Positions 8,669-16,172 of a stretch of DNA of 64,000 nt are shown here, one piece after another (within the stretch, counting starts at the first letter, position 1; the number at the start of each line of letters is the position of its first letter). The position numbers were made by a program, and so were the translations under genes. The DNA is taken from contig NZ_PPSM01000047.1 of the NCBI RefSeq assembly GCF_002916655.1, forward strand, positions 1 to 64,000. The letters run 5' to 3'. The notes beneath the pieces were generated by a model that made no database searches, had not been told where the DNA came from, and saw nothing but the letters and a program-made list of their open reading frames with translations. Source of the stretch: Novosphingobium sp. HII-3 (lineage in GTDB: Bacteria; Pseudomonadota; Alphaproteobacteria; Sphingomonadales; Sphingomonadaceae).

Positions 8669-9493
8669 TCAGGGAGCCACGACTTCCAGCGTGGTGGTGA
8701 AGCTCATGCGGCGGGTGGACGCGCGCTTGTCCTCGGGCTTGGCGTCCTCCGCGCTGGCGCTGAGCCAGTGCCAGCCGGCAACCGGCCATTTCACCGCCAC
8801 CATGCCGTCCGCGCCGGTCGTCAGTTCCTGCGCCTCCTCGGCGCTGCGATACTTCTTGCCACCCGGGACTACAGTAACCTTCACGCCGGCTGCAGGCTTG
8901 CCGTCGATGAGGAAGCGGAAGCGGGCCTCTTCGTCGGCAACCAGTTCGGAAGGGTGCGTGACGGGATCGAACTCAAGGCCCTTGCCGGTCAAAGCGATCT
9001 TCGTAGGCGCCCCAGCGGTGACGTAGACGTAGTTGCGGGCGGTATTTTCAGCGAGCTTGATATCCGTGGCGTTGGCCGGGATCTCGGCGGGCGTCGCGAC
9101 GGCGTTGGTCGCACCGGCGGGGCGACGGCCGCCCACGCGCCACTGGTCGGCGCCCAGCTTGAACGTCCCGGCGATGGACACGCGCTCCGTGCCGATCCTC
9201 CAGGTGCCGGGCTTGTTCACGGCCACGTCGAAGGTGCCGCGATAGCGTCCCTTTGCCGCGTTCTCGATCTCGCCCTTGCTGCCGTCGGGGGCCCAGACGG
9301 ATATCTGCGCAGGGTCCATCGCCACGTGATCGGGGTAGAAGAGGTCGTTGGAGACGGCGGCATCGACCGTCACATACTCCTTGGTGGTCGCCAGGTTGCT
9401 CGTCGAGGGCAGAAGCCACATGCGATGAGCGAGAGCGGGCGTGGCGAGCACGGACGAAGCCGCGGCCGCGATCAGGATGGTGCGAAGGCGCAT
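8669..9493 (-). CDS. DUF4198 periplasmic protein
   Basis: 274 residues with a clear Sec signal peptide (cleavage expected after ALA at residue 22), leaving a mature protein that begins HRMWLLPS. The fold is predicted as beta-sandwich modules with a carboxypeptidase-regulatory/Ig-like region near KPAAGVKVTVVPGG. DUF4198 members include metal-binding periplasmic proteins encoded beside TonB-dependent receptors and metal transporters. The start ATG at 9493 has AAGGGGA upstream; a longer open frame through it is the shadow of the DUF2271 gene. It lies between the DUF2271 and ApbE genes in the same operon. A periplasmic metal or ligand-carrier role is inference. Confidence 0.85.
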   Translation of the reverse strand: MRLRTILIAAAASSVLATPALAHRMWLLPSTSNLATTKEYVTVDAAVSNDLFYPDHVAMDPAQISVWAPDGSKGEIENAAKGRYRGTFDVAVNKPGTWRIGTERVSIAGTFKLGADQWRVGGRRPAGATNAVATPAEIPANATDIKLAENTARNYVYVTAGAPTKIALTGKGLEFDPVTHPSELVADEEARFRFLIDGKPAAGVKVTVVPGGKKYRSAEEAQELTTGADGMVAVKWPVAGWHWLSASAEDAKPEDKRASTRRMSFTTTLEVVAP

Positions 9494-9522
9494 GTGTGTT
9501 CCCCTTGAGTGATGCAGATATG

Positions 9523-10008
9523 TCAGCGAATGGTGATCGAGCCGAGTTCGGTCTTGCCCGAACCGGAACCCTTGCCACCCACCGTGAAGGGCACCGAGAC
9601 GAGTTCGCGCCCCCCCGTTTCCCGTGCAGCCTCGACCTTGAGCACGTACTGGCCCGAGGGGAGGTTCGCCGGTATAGCTACGGTGTAACGGCCTGGCCCG
9701 CGGGTGGCGCCGCTCACGCCGTCGGCAGGCAACTTGAGCGAGCGGCCCCCCTTCCGCCACCAGGTGCGCAGGTCGGCCAACCACTTCGTGCCGGGCTCGT
9801 TGCCGCGCTTCTTGACGTCGTACCACACGAACAGCGTCCGCGCGGCGCCCCCGGCAGCCGGCTCCAGCCAGCCGGCGACGTAGGGGCGGTGATACTCGGC
9901 CACCTTGATCTGCGGGATCGTGATCGTGACCGACGCCGCCAGCGCAGGCGTGGCGATAGTACCGGCGGCGAGCAGGGGCAGGGCAGGTAGGATCTTCGAT
10001 CGTGTCAT
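9523..10008 (-). CDS. DUF2271 periplasmic protein, probable flavinylated redox carrier
   Basis: 161 residues with a signal peptide (ATPALA, cleavage near residue 24) and a small beta-rich domain typical of DUF2271 (VWYDVKKRGNEPG, then a W-rich segment DLRTWWRKGGRS). Residues 96-102 read DGVSGAT, matching the Dxx(S/T)GA(T/S) consensus to which ApbE attaches FMN, with Thr102 as the expected acceptor. The gene lies 11 bp downstream of the PepSY membrane gene and 29 bp upstream of the DUF4198 gene, with apbE next. It probably shuttles electrons between the PepSY membrane protein and a periplasmic acceptor such as a ferric complex; this function is inferred. Confidence 0.85.
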   Translation of the reverse strand: MTRSKILPALPLLAAGTIATPALAASVTITIPQIKVAEYHRPYVAGWLEPAAGGAARTLFVWYDVKKRGNEPGTKWLADLRTWWRKGGRSLKLPADGVSGATRGPGRYTVAIPANLPSGQYVLKVEAARETGGRELVSVPFTVGGKGSGSGKTELGSITIR

Positions 10009-10019
10009 CGCGGTTCTCG

Positions 10020-10745
10020 TCAGTGAATGAAAAAGAGGGCCAGGAACAAAGGGACAAGCAGGCTCAATCCCACGAGCGGCCAGGTCGTTGGACGGTGCCG
10101 GGCGTGCAACTGCAGCAGGAACAGGCCAGTGATCGTGAAGAGGAGGCAGGCGCCTGCGAAGATGTCAATGAACCACGACCACGCGCCGCCCGTGTTGCGG
10201 CCCTTGTGAAGATCATTGAGGTAGGAAATCCATCCCCGGTCAGTGCTTTCCGACTGTACGTCGCCGGTCGTCCGGTCGATGCTGACCCAAGCGTCCCGGC
10301 CTGGACCCGGCATCGCCACATAGACTTCATCCTCGCCAGACCAGTCCGCCGCGCGCCCGGTCGGATCAAGGTGGACGGCCTGGGCGACGGCCTCCGCGAC
10401 TTCCGGGGGGAGGGGCGCGGTCGATCCGCCGGCGGCGGGAAGCCTTGCGAGCAGGCTTTGCGGAAGTCTGCCCTCGTTCTGCGTGACCACCGGCTCCGCG
10501 CCGATCGACGCAGCGTGATTAAGCGTGATGCCAGTCACGGAAAAGAGAAGCATGCCGATGAGCGAGACTGCGGCGCTTACCCAGTGCCAGGTGTGTAGCT
10601 GCTTGAGCCAGAAAGCGCGCCGCTTTTTGCCCTTCTTCACGTCCGCAACCGGTTTCGGGCGCAGTGCATGGCGTTGGTCGCCGATCGCCGATCCGCCAGC
10701 CCGAGAGTTCGCGGGGTGTCGTTCAAGGGCATCGGCGGTCTCCAA
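10020..10745 (-). CDS. PepSY-associated transmembrane protein
   Basis: 241 residues. A basic cytoplasmic N-terminus (VKKGKKRRAFW) precedes helix 1 (HTWHWVSAAVSLIGMLLF, with conserved histidines), a periplasmic PepSY-like domain ending near DRTTGDVQSE and YLNDLHKG, then two further helices (FIDIFAGACLLFTITGLF and PLVGLSLLVPLFLALFF). The start is probably the TTG at 10745, because GAAGGA lies six bases upstream. It is the first gene of the iron-linked operon and divergent from tonB. PepSY-TM proteins of this type are commonly linked to iron uptake and periplasmic electron transfer; histidines in the membrane helices could bind haem. Confidence 0.85.
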   Translation of the reverse strand: METADALERHPANSRAGGSAIGDQRHALRPKPVADVKKGKKRRAFWLKQLHTWHWVSAAVSLIGMLLFSVTGITLNHAASIGAEPVVTQNEGRLPQSLLARLPAAGGSTAPLPPEVAEAVAQAVHLDPTGRAADWSGEDEVYVAMPGPGRDAWVSIDRTTGDVQSESTDRGWISYLNDLHKGRNTGGAWSWFIDIFAGACLLFTITGLFLLQLHARHRPTTWPLVGLSLLVPLFLALFFIH

Positions 10746-10841
10746 ATTCGATTCCTTCAGCTTCAGCGGACAAGAGGGGCAGGACTACGGGTTTGTTTCC
10801 CGCGCGTTACTGTCCCTCTGGACGGCTTCGTGTGTAGTGTA

Positions 10842-10861
10842 TATGCAAATCACTCGCAATA
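10842..10861. promoter_or_regulatory. Fur-like operator between tonB and the PepSY operon
   Basis: An imperfect palindrome (TGC A T A T GCA positions symmetrical over 10844-10858) reads TTGCGAGTGATTTGCAT on the minus strand. It resembles Fur boxes seen before TonB-dependent receptor genes in Alphaproteobacteria. It sits 97 bp before the TTG start of the PepSY gene and 22 bp before the tonB start, overlapping TATA-like sequence, so it could repress both directions under iron sufficiency. Recognised by eye only. Confidence 0.5.
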
Positions 10862-10882
10862 GAGGTTGGCTGGAGGTTACAA

Positions 10883-11698
10883 TTGGCGACAGTTGCCGTG
10901 CTTGCCCCGGAGAGGCGTGACCATTCTCCAGCCGTTCCCGAAGCGCGCCTTGCGTACGGGAACACTGCGGCAGCGAGCGATGCCGAACCCGTTCTCGCTG
11001 GTCTAGCTACCGAGCGATCGTGCTACAGTCCTGCCCGCCTGAACCTGTCTGCCGTCGTGGCGTCCGCAGCGATGCTCGGCGCTCTGGTCGGGGCGCTGGC
11101 GACAGTGAACGTGGTGGGCAAGCACGAGCAGCGACCGCATCTTTCTGTCGTGGAAGTGCGGGAGCTGGACACGACACCGCCGCCCCCGCCCCTGCCCCCG
11201 GAGCCAAACCGCCTCGAGAGGCCGAAGCCTGCCATGATCGAAACGGCGGCGACGAAGCCGATGATCGAGCTGCCAAGTTCAGGTCCGACGCAGATCATGA
11301 CGGATGCACCGCCGCCGCCGACACCGGCGCAGGTCACACCCGTACGCGAAAGCACAATGCCCGTCGCGCAAACACCGTCCGCCCCGTCGTCGAGTCGGGC
11401 GGCGAGCACGCTCGAAGGCGGTGACCTCTCCAGCCGGGTGCTCTCGGCGAAGCCGCCGGTCTACCCGGTCGAAGCCCGCCGCGCCCGCGAACAGGGCGTA
11501 GTGAAGCTTCTCGTGCTTGTCGGAGTGGACGGGGAGGTGAAGGATATCGCCGTGGCGTCGAGCAGCGGCAGTTCGCGCCTCGACACTGCGGCCCTGAAAG
11601 CGGTCCGGCGGTGGCGCTGGGTTCCGATGATGAGCAACGGCCTCGCCACGGCCGTGCGGGGGTATGTCACGATACCGTTCGTGCTGACGAAATCCTGA
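10883..11698 (+). CDS. tonB: TonB energy transducer
   Basis: 271 residues. A cytoplasmic N-terminus of about 50 residues precedes one membrane helix (SAVVASAAMLGALVGALATV), then a proline-rich periplasmic spacer (TPPPPPLPPEP and further Pro/Thr/Ala repeats, about 90-180) and a C-terminal TonB domain with YPVEARRAREQGVVKL and the LDTAALKAVRRWRWVP signature. The start is taken as TTG at 10883 because GGAGG lies six bases upstream. No exbB or exbD is in the window. It is divergent from the PepSY operon across a Fur-like box, consistent with iron-controlled energising of outer-membrane receptors. Confidence 0.92.
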   Translation: MATVAVLAPERRDHSPAVPEARLAYGNTAAASDAEPVLAGLATERSCYSPARLNLSAVVASAAMLGALVGALATVNVVGKHEQRPHLSVVEVRELDTTPPPPPLPPEPNRLERPKPAMIETAATKPMIELPSSGPTQIMTDAPPPPTPAQVTPVRESTMPVAQTPSAPSSSRAASTLEGGDLSSRVLSAKPPVYPVEARRAREQGVVKLLVLVGVDGEVKDIAVASSSGSSRLDTAALKAVRRWRWVPMMSNGLATAVRGYVTIPFVLTKS

Positions 11699-11753
11699 GA
11701 AAGCCGCACCGGCGGTCGGGCCGGGGGCTGCCGGGCAGGGTCTCGGGCGGGGG

Positions 11754-12134
11754 TCAGCGCTCCTTCAGCGCGGTTTGCAGGCGCTTCATGGCCTCTTCCA
11801 GCTGTGCGGAGCTGTACGGTTTATCGAGCCTGGCGGCAGGCTGATGTTCAAGGCCCTGTTCGAACCCGCCACTCGCAATGGCGACAGGCACATTGCGCTC
11901 GGCCAGTTCAGCGATAACCGGATGCGCCTTCTCGCCCGCAAGGTTGAGGTCGATCACGGCCACGTCGTAATTGCCGGCGGTCGCCCCTTCGAGCGCGGCG
12001 GAAAGCGTGGCGTAGGGTCCGACCACCTCGCAGCCGAGATCCGCGAGCATTTCTTCCAACAGCATCGAGACGAGGAATTCATCCTCGGCCACCAGCACTC
12101 GCATGCCTTCAAAATCGGGTACTTCGTTCGGCAC
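11754..12134 (-). CDS. Single-domain response regulator
   Basis: 126 residues from a GTG at 12134 preceded by AAGGA seven bases upstream; a TTG five codons earlier has no ribosome-binding site. It is almost entirely a receiver domain: acidic pair in VAEDEF, phospho-acceptor Asp62 (VAVIDLN), Ser in IASGG and conserved Lys in LDKPY. No output domain. It lies 84 bp downstream of the large hybrid kinase on the same strand, so it is a likely phosphorelay partner of that kinase. Confidence 0.88.
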   Translation of the reverse strand: MPNEVPDFEGMRVLVAEDEFLVSMLLEEMLADLGCEVVGPYATLSAALEGATAGNYDVAVIDLNLAGEKAHPVIAELAERNVPVAIASGGFEQGLEHQPAARLDKPYSSAQLEEAMKRLQTALKER

Positions 12135-12218
12135 TGTGCTGTCCTTCAACTTGCGTCTGCGACAACGCCCTGCGCCGTGCCGCTATAGGCATCGCATGAT
12201 GCCTTGAGCAAGCGACAT

Positions 12219-15200
12219 TCAGCCTTCGATGATCTCCCGGATACGCGCGGCGAGGGTGTCCATCGCGAACGGCTTGGTGATCATGGCCATCCCCGGCTCG
12301 AGAAAGCCCGAGGCGACGGCCGCATTTTCGGCATAGCCGGTCATGAAGAGAACCTTGAGATCCGGGCGTGAAATACGCCCGCCATCGGCGACCTGCCGCC
12401 CGTTGAGCCCCGGCAGGCCGATATCGGTCATCAGCAGGTCAATGCGCTGGTCCGACTGCAGGATCTCCAGCCCCGCCGGGCCGTCGGCGGCTTCGAGGGC
12501 GTGGTAACCGAGGCTGTCGAGCACTTCGAGGATGAGGCCGCGAACCACCGCTTCATCCTCGACGACCAAGACGACTTCGCCGGACTTGGCAGGTGGAGGT
12601 GCCTTTATCTCGTGGGTCGCTTCGCCTGGCAGTTCGGCACCGTGATACCGTGGAAGATAGAGCTTGATCGTCGTGCCGATGCCTTCTTCGGAATAGATCC
12701 GTGCGTACCCTTCGGACTGGCGCGCGAAGCCGTAGATCATCGACAGCCCGAGGCCAGTTCCTTGTCCGATCGGCTTCGTCGTGAAGAAGGGTTCGAAGGC
12801 ACGCCCCGCCACGTCGCGGCTCATGCCGACACCTGTATCCGTGATCGCGACACACACATATTCACCCGGCTTCACGTCCCGTTCGTGGGCGGGGTGGAAA
12901 TGATCGAGCCGCGCGTTGCATGTCTCGATGGTCAGCTTTCCGCCATCCGGCATCGCATCACGCGCGTTGATGACGAGATTGAGGATAGCGCTTTCCAGCT
13001 GATTGGGATCGCAGCGCGTAAGCCACAGATCGTCCGGCAGCACGAAAGCCAGGTCGATGTTCTCCCCAAGGGTTCGCCGCAGCATATCTTCCATCGAACC
13101 AATGAGCGGATTCGTTTGCACCGGACGGGGATCGAGCGGTTGCCGACGCGAGAAAGCCAGAAGGCGGTGCGTTAGGGCTGCCGCCCGCTCCGCCGAGGTC
13201 CTTGCGCCGGTCAGCCAGCGCTCGAGATCCTGCGTCTGTCCTTTCTGCAGACGGCTCTGCATGACATCAAGACTGCCGCTTATGCCCTGCAACAGGTTAT
13301 TAAAATCGTGAGCAATGCCGCCAGTGAGCTGGCCGACAGCTTCCATTTTCTGGCTCTGCCGCAAGGCTTCTTCTACCGCCCGCTGCTCGGTGATATCGCG
13401 GCCTACAGCGTGGATGCGGCGCTCATCGGGCACGGCAGTCCAGGCGAGAAGACGGTAATCGCCATCCTTGGTCCGATAGCGGTTCTCGAATGCCACCGTT
13501 CGCCGCCCGATGGACAGCCGCGCTACTTCCCTCGACGTGGCTTCGACGTCGTCCGGATGAATGAAGCTGCTGATACGATGTCCGATCATCTCGCCTTCGT
13601 TCCAGCCCAGCAGGCGCTCGGCCGAAGGATTGACGGCCGTAATCACCCCGTCGAAGTCGCAGACCAGCATGAGATCGCGGCTGATCGACCAGAGCCGGTT
13701 CCGGTCCTGAGCGTAAGCGGCCTCGGCCTGCTTCTGCGCCTCGATCTCGGTGTGAGTGCCGACCCACGCCGAGATGCTGCCGTCCGTATGCGTCAACGGT
13801 ACGGCGCGGGCGAGGTGCCATCGGTACTGCCCGTTGCTGTCGCGCAGCCGCAGTTCCGTGTCGTAGATGGCACCCGTCGCAACCGCGTGGGACCAGCGCT
13901 CCTCTACCACGGCGCGATCATCGGGGTGAACGAGCCGCAGCCACCCATTGCCGTCGAGGGCCCCGTGCGCTTCGCCCGAGTAGAGGTAGACGCGATCGTT
14001 GAACCAATCGAGCCAGCCGTCGGCATGTGCCGTCCAGACTTGCGTCGGCATGTTCTGCGCGAGCGCACTGAACTGCGCTTCGCTCTTTTCAAGGGCCTGA
14101 CGGGTGCGCCGGCGTTCGGTTACGTCCCGAACGGCGCCAACCATGCGGATGGGCCGACCAGCGGCGTCGTACTCGAACTCGGCCTTGCGTTCGATGACCC
14201 GCTCATCCCCGGTGTCGGCGCGGCGGATGCGATATTCGACATCGCGAGGCGACACGCCTGTGCTGCGGCGCAGGTGGTCGGACGACAGGTGGCGATCTTC
14301 AGGGACGATGATCTGCTCGAACTGTTCGGCGGCGATCGGGCCTTGCTGAGGCAGGCCGAAGATGCGGCAGAACTCGTCCGTGCCGCTCACTGTGTTCTGG
14401 ATGATATCGACGGAGAACAGACCCACGCCGCCGGCGACCTGCGCCCGCCTGAGGTGTTCTTCACTGAGCCGCAGCGCTTCCTTGGCCCTGTGTTCGAACG
14501 TATGGTCCTGCATGAGCTTGACGAAACCGATCGCGTTGCCGGCCTCGTCGCGCAGCGGGGTCATCTCGCTCAGGCCCCAGAGCCGCTCTCCGGTCTTGCT
14601 CAGGTGCCAGCGGGCATCGTGGGCACGTCCGAATTCCAGCGCCTCCCGGCGTTTGGCGGCCGGGCGACCTGCGGCCCGGTCTTCCGGCGTGAAGAATACG
14701 TCGATGGGACGCCCGAGCATCTCCTGCTCCGTCCACCCGAGCATCGCGACGGCGCCTGCGTTCCACAGTGTGATGCATCCGTCGAGATCCGCAGCGACGA
14801 TCCCGTAGTTCGTCGCACCGTCAAAAATCTGCCGGTGATACTCGTCCCGCTCCCGCAGTTGTTCTTCTGCCCGCACGCGTTGGATATGCGCCCAGGATCG
14901 GTCGGTCACTTCCCTCATGACGCTGAGTTCATAAGGCGTCCAGCGATGCGGTTCGCTGCGGTGTGCGGCCATCAGCGCGATGAGCCGCCCCTCCTTCACC
15001 AAGGGAAGGCAGATGGTTGCGGTTATGCCGATGTCCTGGAAGGTCTGCGCCTCTTCAGGGGCGATTTCGATCGTGTTGTCGTTGATGATGAGGGGGCGCC
15101 CGGCGGACAGTTCGCCGACGGCACGCTTTCCGAAGCTTGTCAGGCTGTAGTGCCCCACGATCGAGGGCGCGTCGGGTGCGTGCCAGTTGTCCCGGATCGT

Positions 15201-15863
15201 GAAGCCATCGCCATCAGGGTCCATGTCGGCATAGGCGCAGTTCGACAGGCCAAGGTGGTGGGCGGTGAGCCGGGTCGTGGTGCTGAGGATCTCGGTCGCG
15301 CTGCGGGAGGACGCCACGGCCATGCTTAGTTCGTCAAGGAAGCGTAGTCTTCCCTCGCTCTCCTCAAGCGCGGCCCGCGCCTTGTAGGCCTCCGTCGTTT
15401 CCACCACGAAGGCGAGGACGCCGGCCGGTTTCCCATCGTCGCCGGGGACCGGGGAATAATCCAGATTGAGCCAGACCTGCTCCGGCCTGCCGTTGCGGTG
15501 AAGCGTGAGTTCGTGATCGCGATAGCTGAGCGTCTTGCCCGCCAGGCCGACCTTCATCACGTTCGCGTTGAACTCTGCGACCTCTTCCCAGCCATCAAGA
15601 ACTCTGCAGCCGAGAAGGCGATTGTCGCGTTCGCCGGCGAACTGGGCATAGGCGTCGTTGTAGATCATGACGCCTTCGGGACCCCAGAGGAGGACCAACG
15701 GCACCTGGCACGGCAGCATCATGGCGATCGTGTGCCTCAGGCTCACCGGCCATGTCTCGATCGGGCCAACCGGAGTACTGGCCCAGTCAAAGGCGGCAAT
15801 ACGGCGCGCGAGATCACCTTCGAGTTTCATGAACCCGGCTTCGTTGCTCTCGCTTTGCGCCAT
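12219..15863 (-). CDS. Multi-PAS/GAF hybrid histidine kinase with C-terminal receiver
   Basis: 1214 residues, soluble (no membrane helices). Approximate order: PAS (30-165), GAF (180-335), PAS (345-465), PAS (475-595), PAS/PAC (600-720), PAS (725-845), HisKA with His852 (IAHDFNNLLQ), HATPase_c (about 955-1080, with NLVINARDAM and TGLGLSMIYG) and a receiver with Asp1147 (LLMTDIGLPG) and Lys in ITKPF. The HDFNNLL H-box marks the NtrB-like/PAS hybrid kinase class. The ATG at 15863 is preceded by a short-spaced AGGGG; an internal ATG 11 codons later is an alternative. The ligands of the PAS and GAF domains are unknown. A single-domain regulator follows; the BON-protein gene is divergent. Confidence 0.92.
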   Translation of the reverse strand: MAQSESNEAGFMKLEGDLARRIAAFDWASTPVGPIETWPVSLRHTIAMMLPCQVPLVLLWGPEGVMIYNDAYAQFAGERDNRLLGCRVLDGWEEVAEFNANVMKVGLAGKTLSYRDHELTLHRNGRPEQVWLNLDYSPVPGDDGKPAGVLAFVVETTEAYKARAALEESEGRLRFLDELSMAVASSRSATEILSTTTRLTAHHLGLSNCAYADMDPDGDGFTIRDNWHAPDAPSIVGHYSLTSFGKRAVGELSAGRPLIINDNTIEIAPEEAQTFQDIGITATICLPLVKEGRLIALMAAHRSEPHRWTPYELSVMREVTDRSWAHIQRVRAEEQLRERDEYHRQIFDGATNYGIVAADLDGCITLWNAGAVAMLGWTEQEMLGRPIDVFFTPEDRAAGRPAAKRREALEFGRAHDARWHLSKTGERLWGLSEMTPLRDEAGNAIGFVKLMQDHTFEHRAKEALRLSEEHLRRAQVAGGVGLFSVDIIQNTVSGTDEFCRIFGLPQQGPIAAEQFEQIIVPEDRHLSSDHLRRSTGVSPRDVEYRIRRADTGDERVIERKAEFEYDAAGRPIRMVGAVRDVTERRRTRQALEKSEAQFSALAQNMPTQVWTAHADGWLDWFNDRVYLYSGEAHGALDGNGWLRLVHPDDRAVVEERWSHAVATGAIYDTELRLRDSNGQYRWHLARAVPLTHTDGSISAWVGTHTEIEAQKQAEAAYAQDRNRLWSISRDLMLVCDFDGVITAVNPSAERLLGWNEGEMIGHRISSFIHPDDVEATSREVARLSIGRRTVAFENRYRTKDGDYRLLAWTAVPDERRIHAVGRDITEQRAVEEALRQSQKMEAVGQLTGGIAHDFNNLLQGISGSLDVMQSRLQKGQTQDLERWLTGARTSAERAAALTHRLLAFSRRQPLDPRPVQTNPLIGSMEDMLRRTLGENIDLAFVLPDDLWLTRCDPNQLESAILNLVINARDAMPDGGKLTIETCNARLDHFHPAHERDVKPGEYVCVAITDTGVGMSRDVAGRAFEPFFTTKPIGQGTGLGLSMIYGFARQSEGYARIYSEEGIGTTIKLYLPRYHGAELPGEATHEIKAPPPAKSGEVVLVVEDEAVVRGLILEVLDSLGYHALEAADGPAGLEILQSDQRIDLLMTDIGLPGLNGRQVADGGRISRPDLKVLFMTGYAENAAVASGFLEPGMAMITKPFAMDTLAARIREIIEG

Positions 15864-16172
15864 TACCCCTGTTCAGTCCCTTTGCGTCGCCGGCGGAGCG
15901 TACCCGTGCCCCGGCATCGGAGCGCAAACCTCAGCGCGCCTAACTGTTCCCTCTTCCCATGAAGTGAAGGGTATTGCCAGCAGGAACCATGTCCGGCCAC
16001 GCCCGAAATGACCACGCGATGTGCCGTCTTGCGACGGATGCCCTCGCTCCCGGGGCGGACAGTGGATCAAACCGCCTTACCTGCCGTTGAAGTAGCATGC
16101 GCATGAGAGAGGGCCCCTGCTTCAGGCGGCTTTGTCGGATGTGCCCTGTACTTGTCTTCAAGGAGAGATTCG
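15864..16172. other. Divergent regulatory region between the hybrid kinase and the BON gene
   Basis: 309 bp with no gene. It contains a GGATC-N16-CGTT element at 16064-16088 reading toward the BON gene (listed separately) and a strong AAGGAGAG ribosome-binding site ending five bases before the ATG at 16173. A GGAACC at 15983-15988 has no correctly spaced CGTT partner. Confidence 0.5.
16064..16088 (+). promoter_or_regulatory. Candidate EcfG (general stress response) promoter
   Basis: GGATC at 16064-16068, a 16-base spacer, then CGTT at 16085-16088. The alphaproteobacterial EcfG consensus is GGAAC-N16/17-CGTT, so this differs by one base in the -35 element. It ends 85 bp before the start of the SWFGD-BON gene, a plausible distance for a promoter with a short leader. 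Confidence 0.4.

Noticed and set aside
8669..10057. Continuous 462-codon frame on the minus strand covering the DUF4198 gene and most of the DUF2271 gene
   Set aside because: Only the part from 9493 is the DUF4198 protein, with its own signal peptide and ribosome-binding site. The upstream part is a shifted-frame shadow of DUF2271.
13308..15329. 673-codon open frame on the plus strand
   Set aside because: Antisense to the hybrid kinase, whose domains are clear. GC-rich third-codon bias leaves long shadow frames on the other strand.
15983..16008. GGAACC as an EcfG -35 element
   Set aside because: No CGTT at the required 16-17 base distance. The GGATC-N16-CGTT site downstream fits better.
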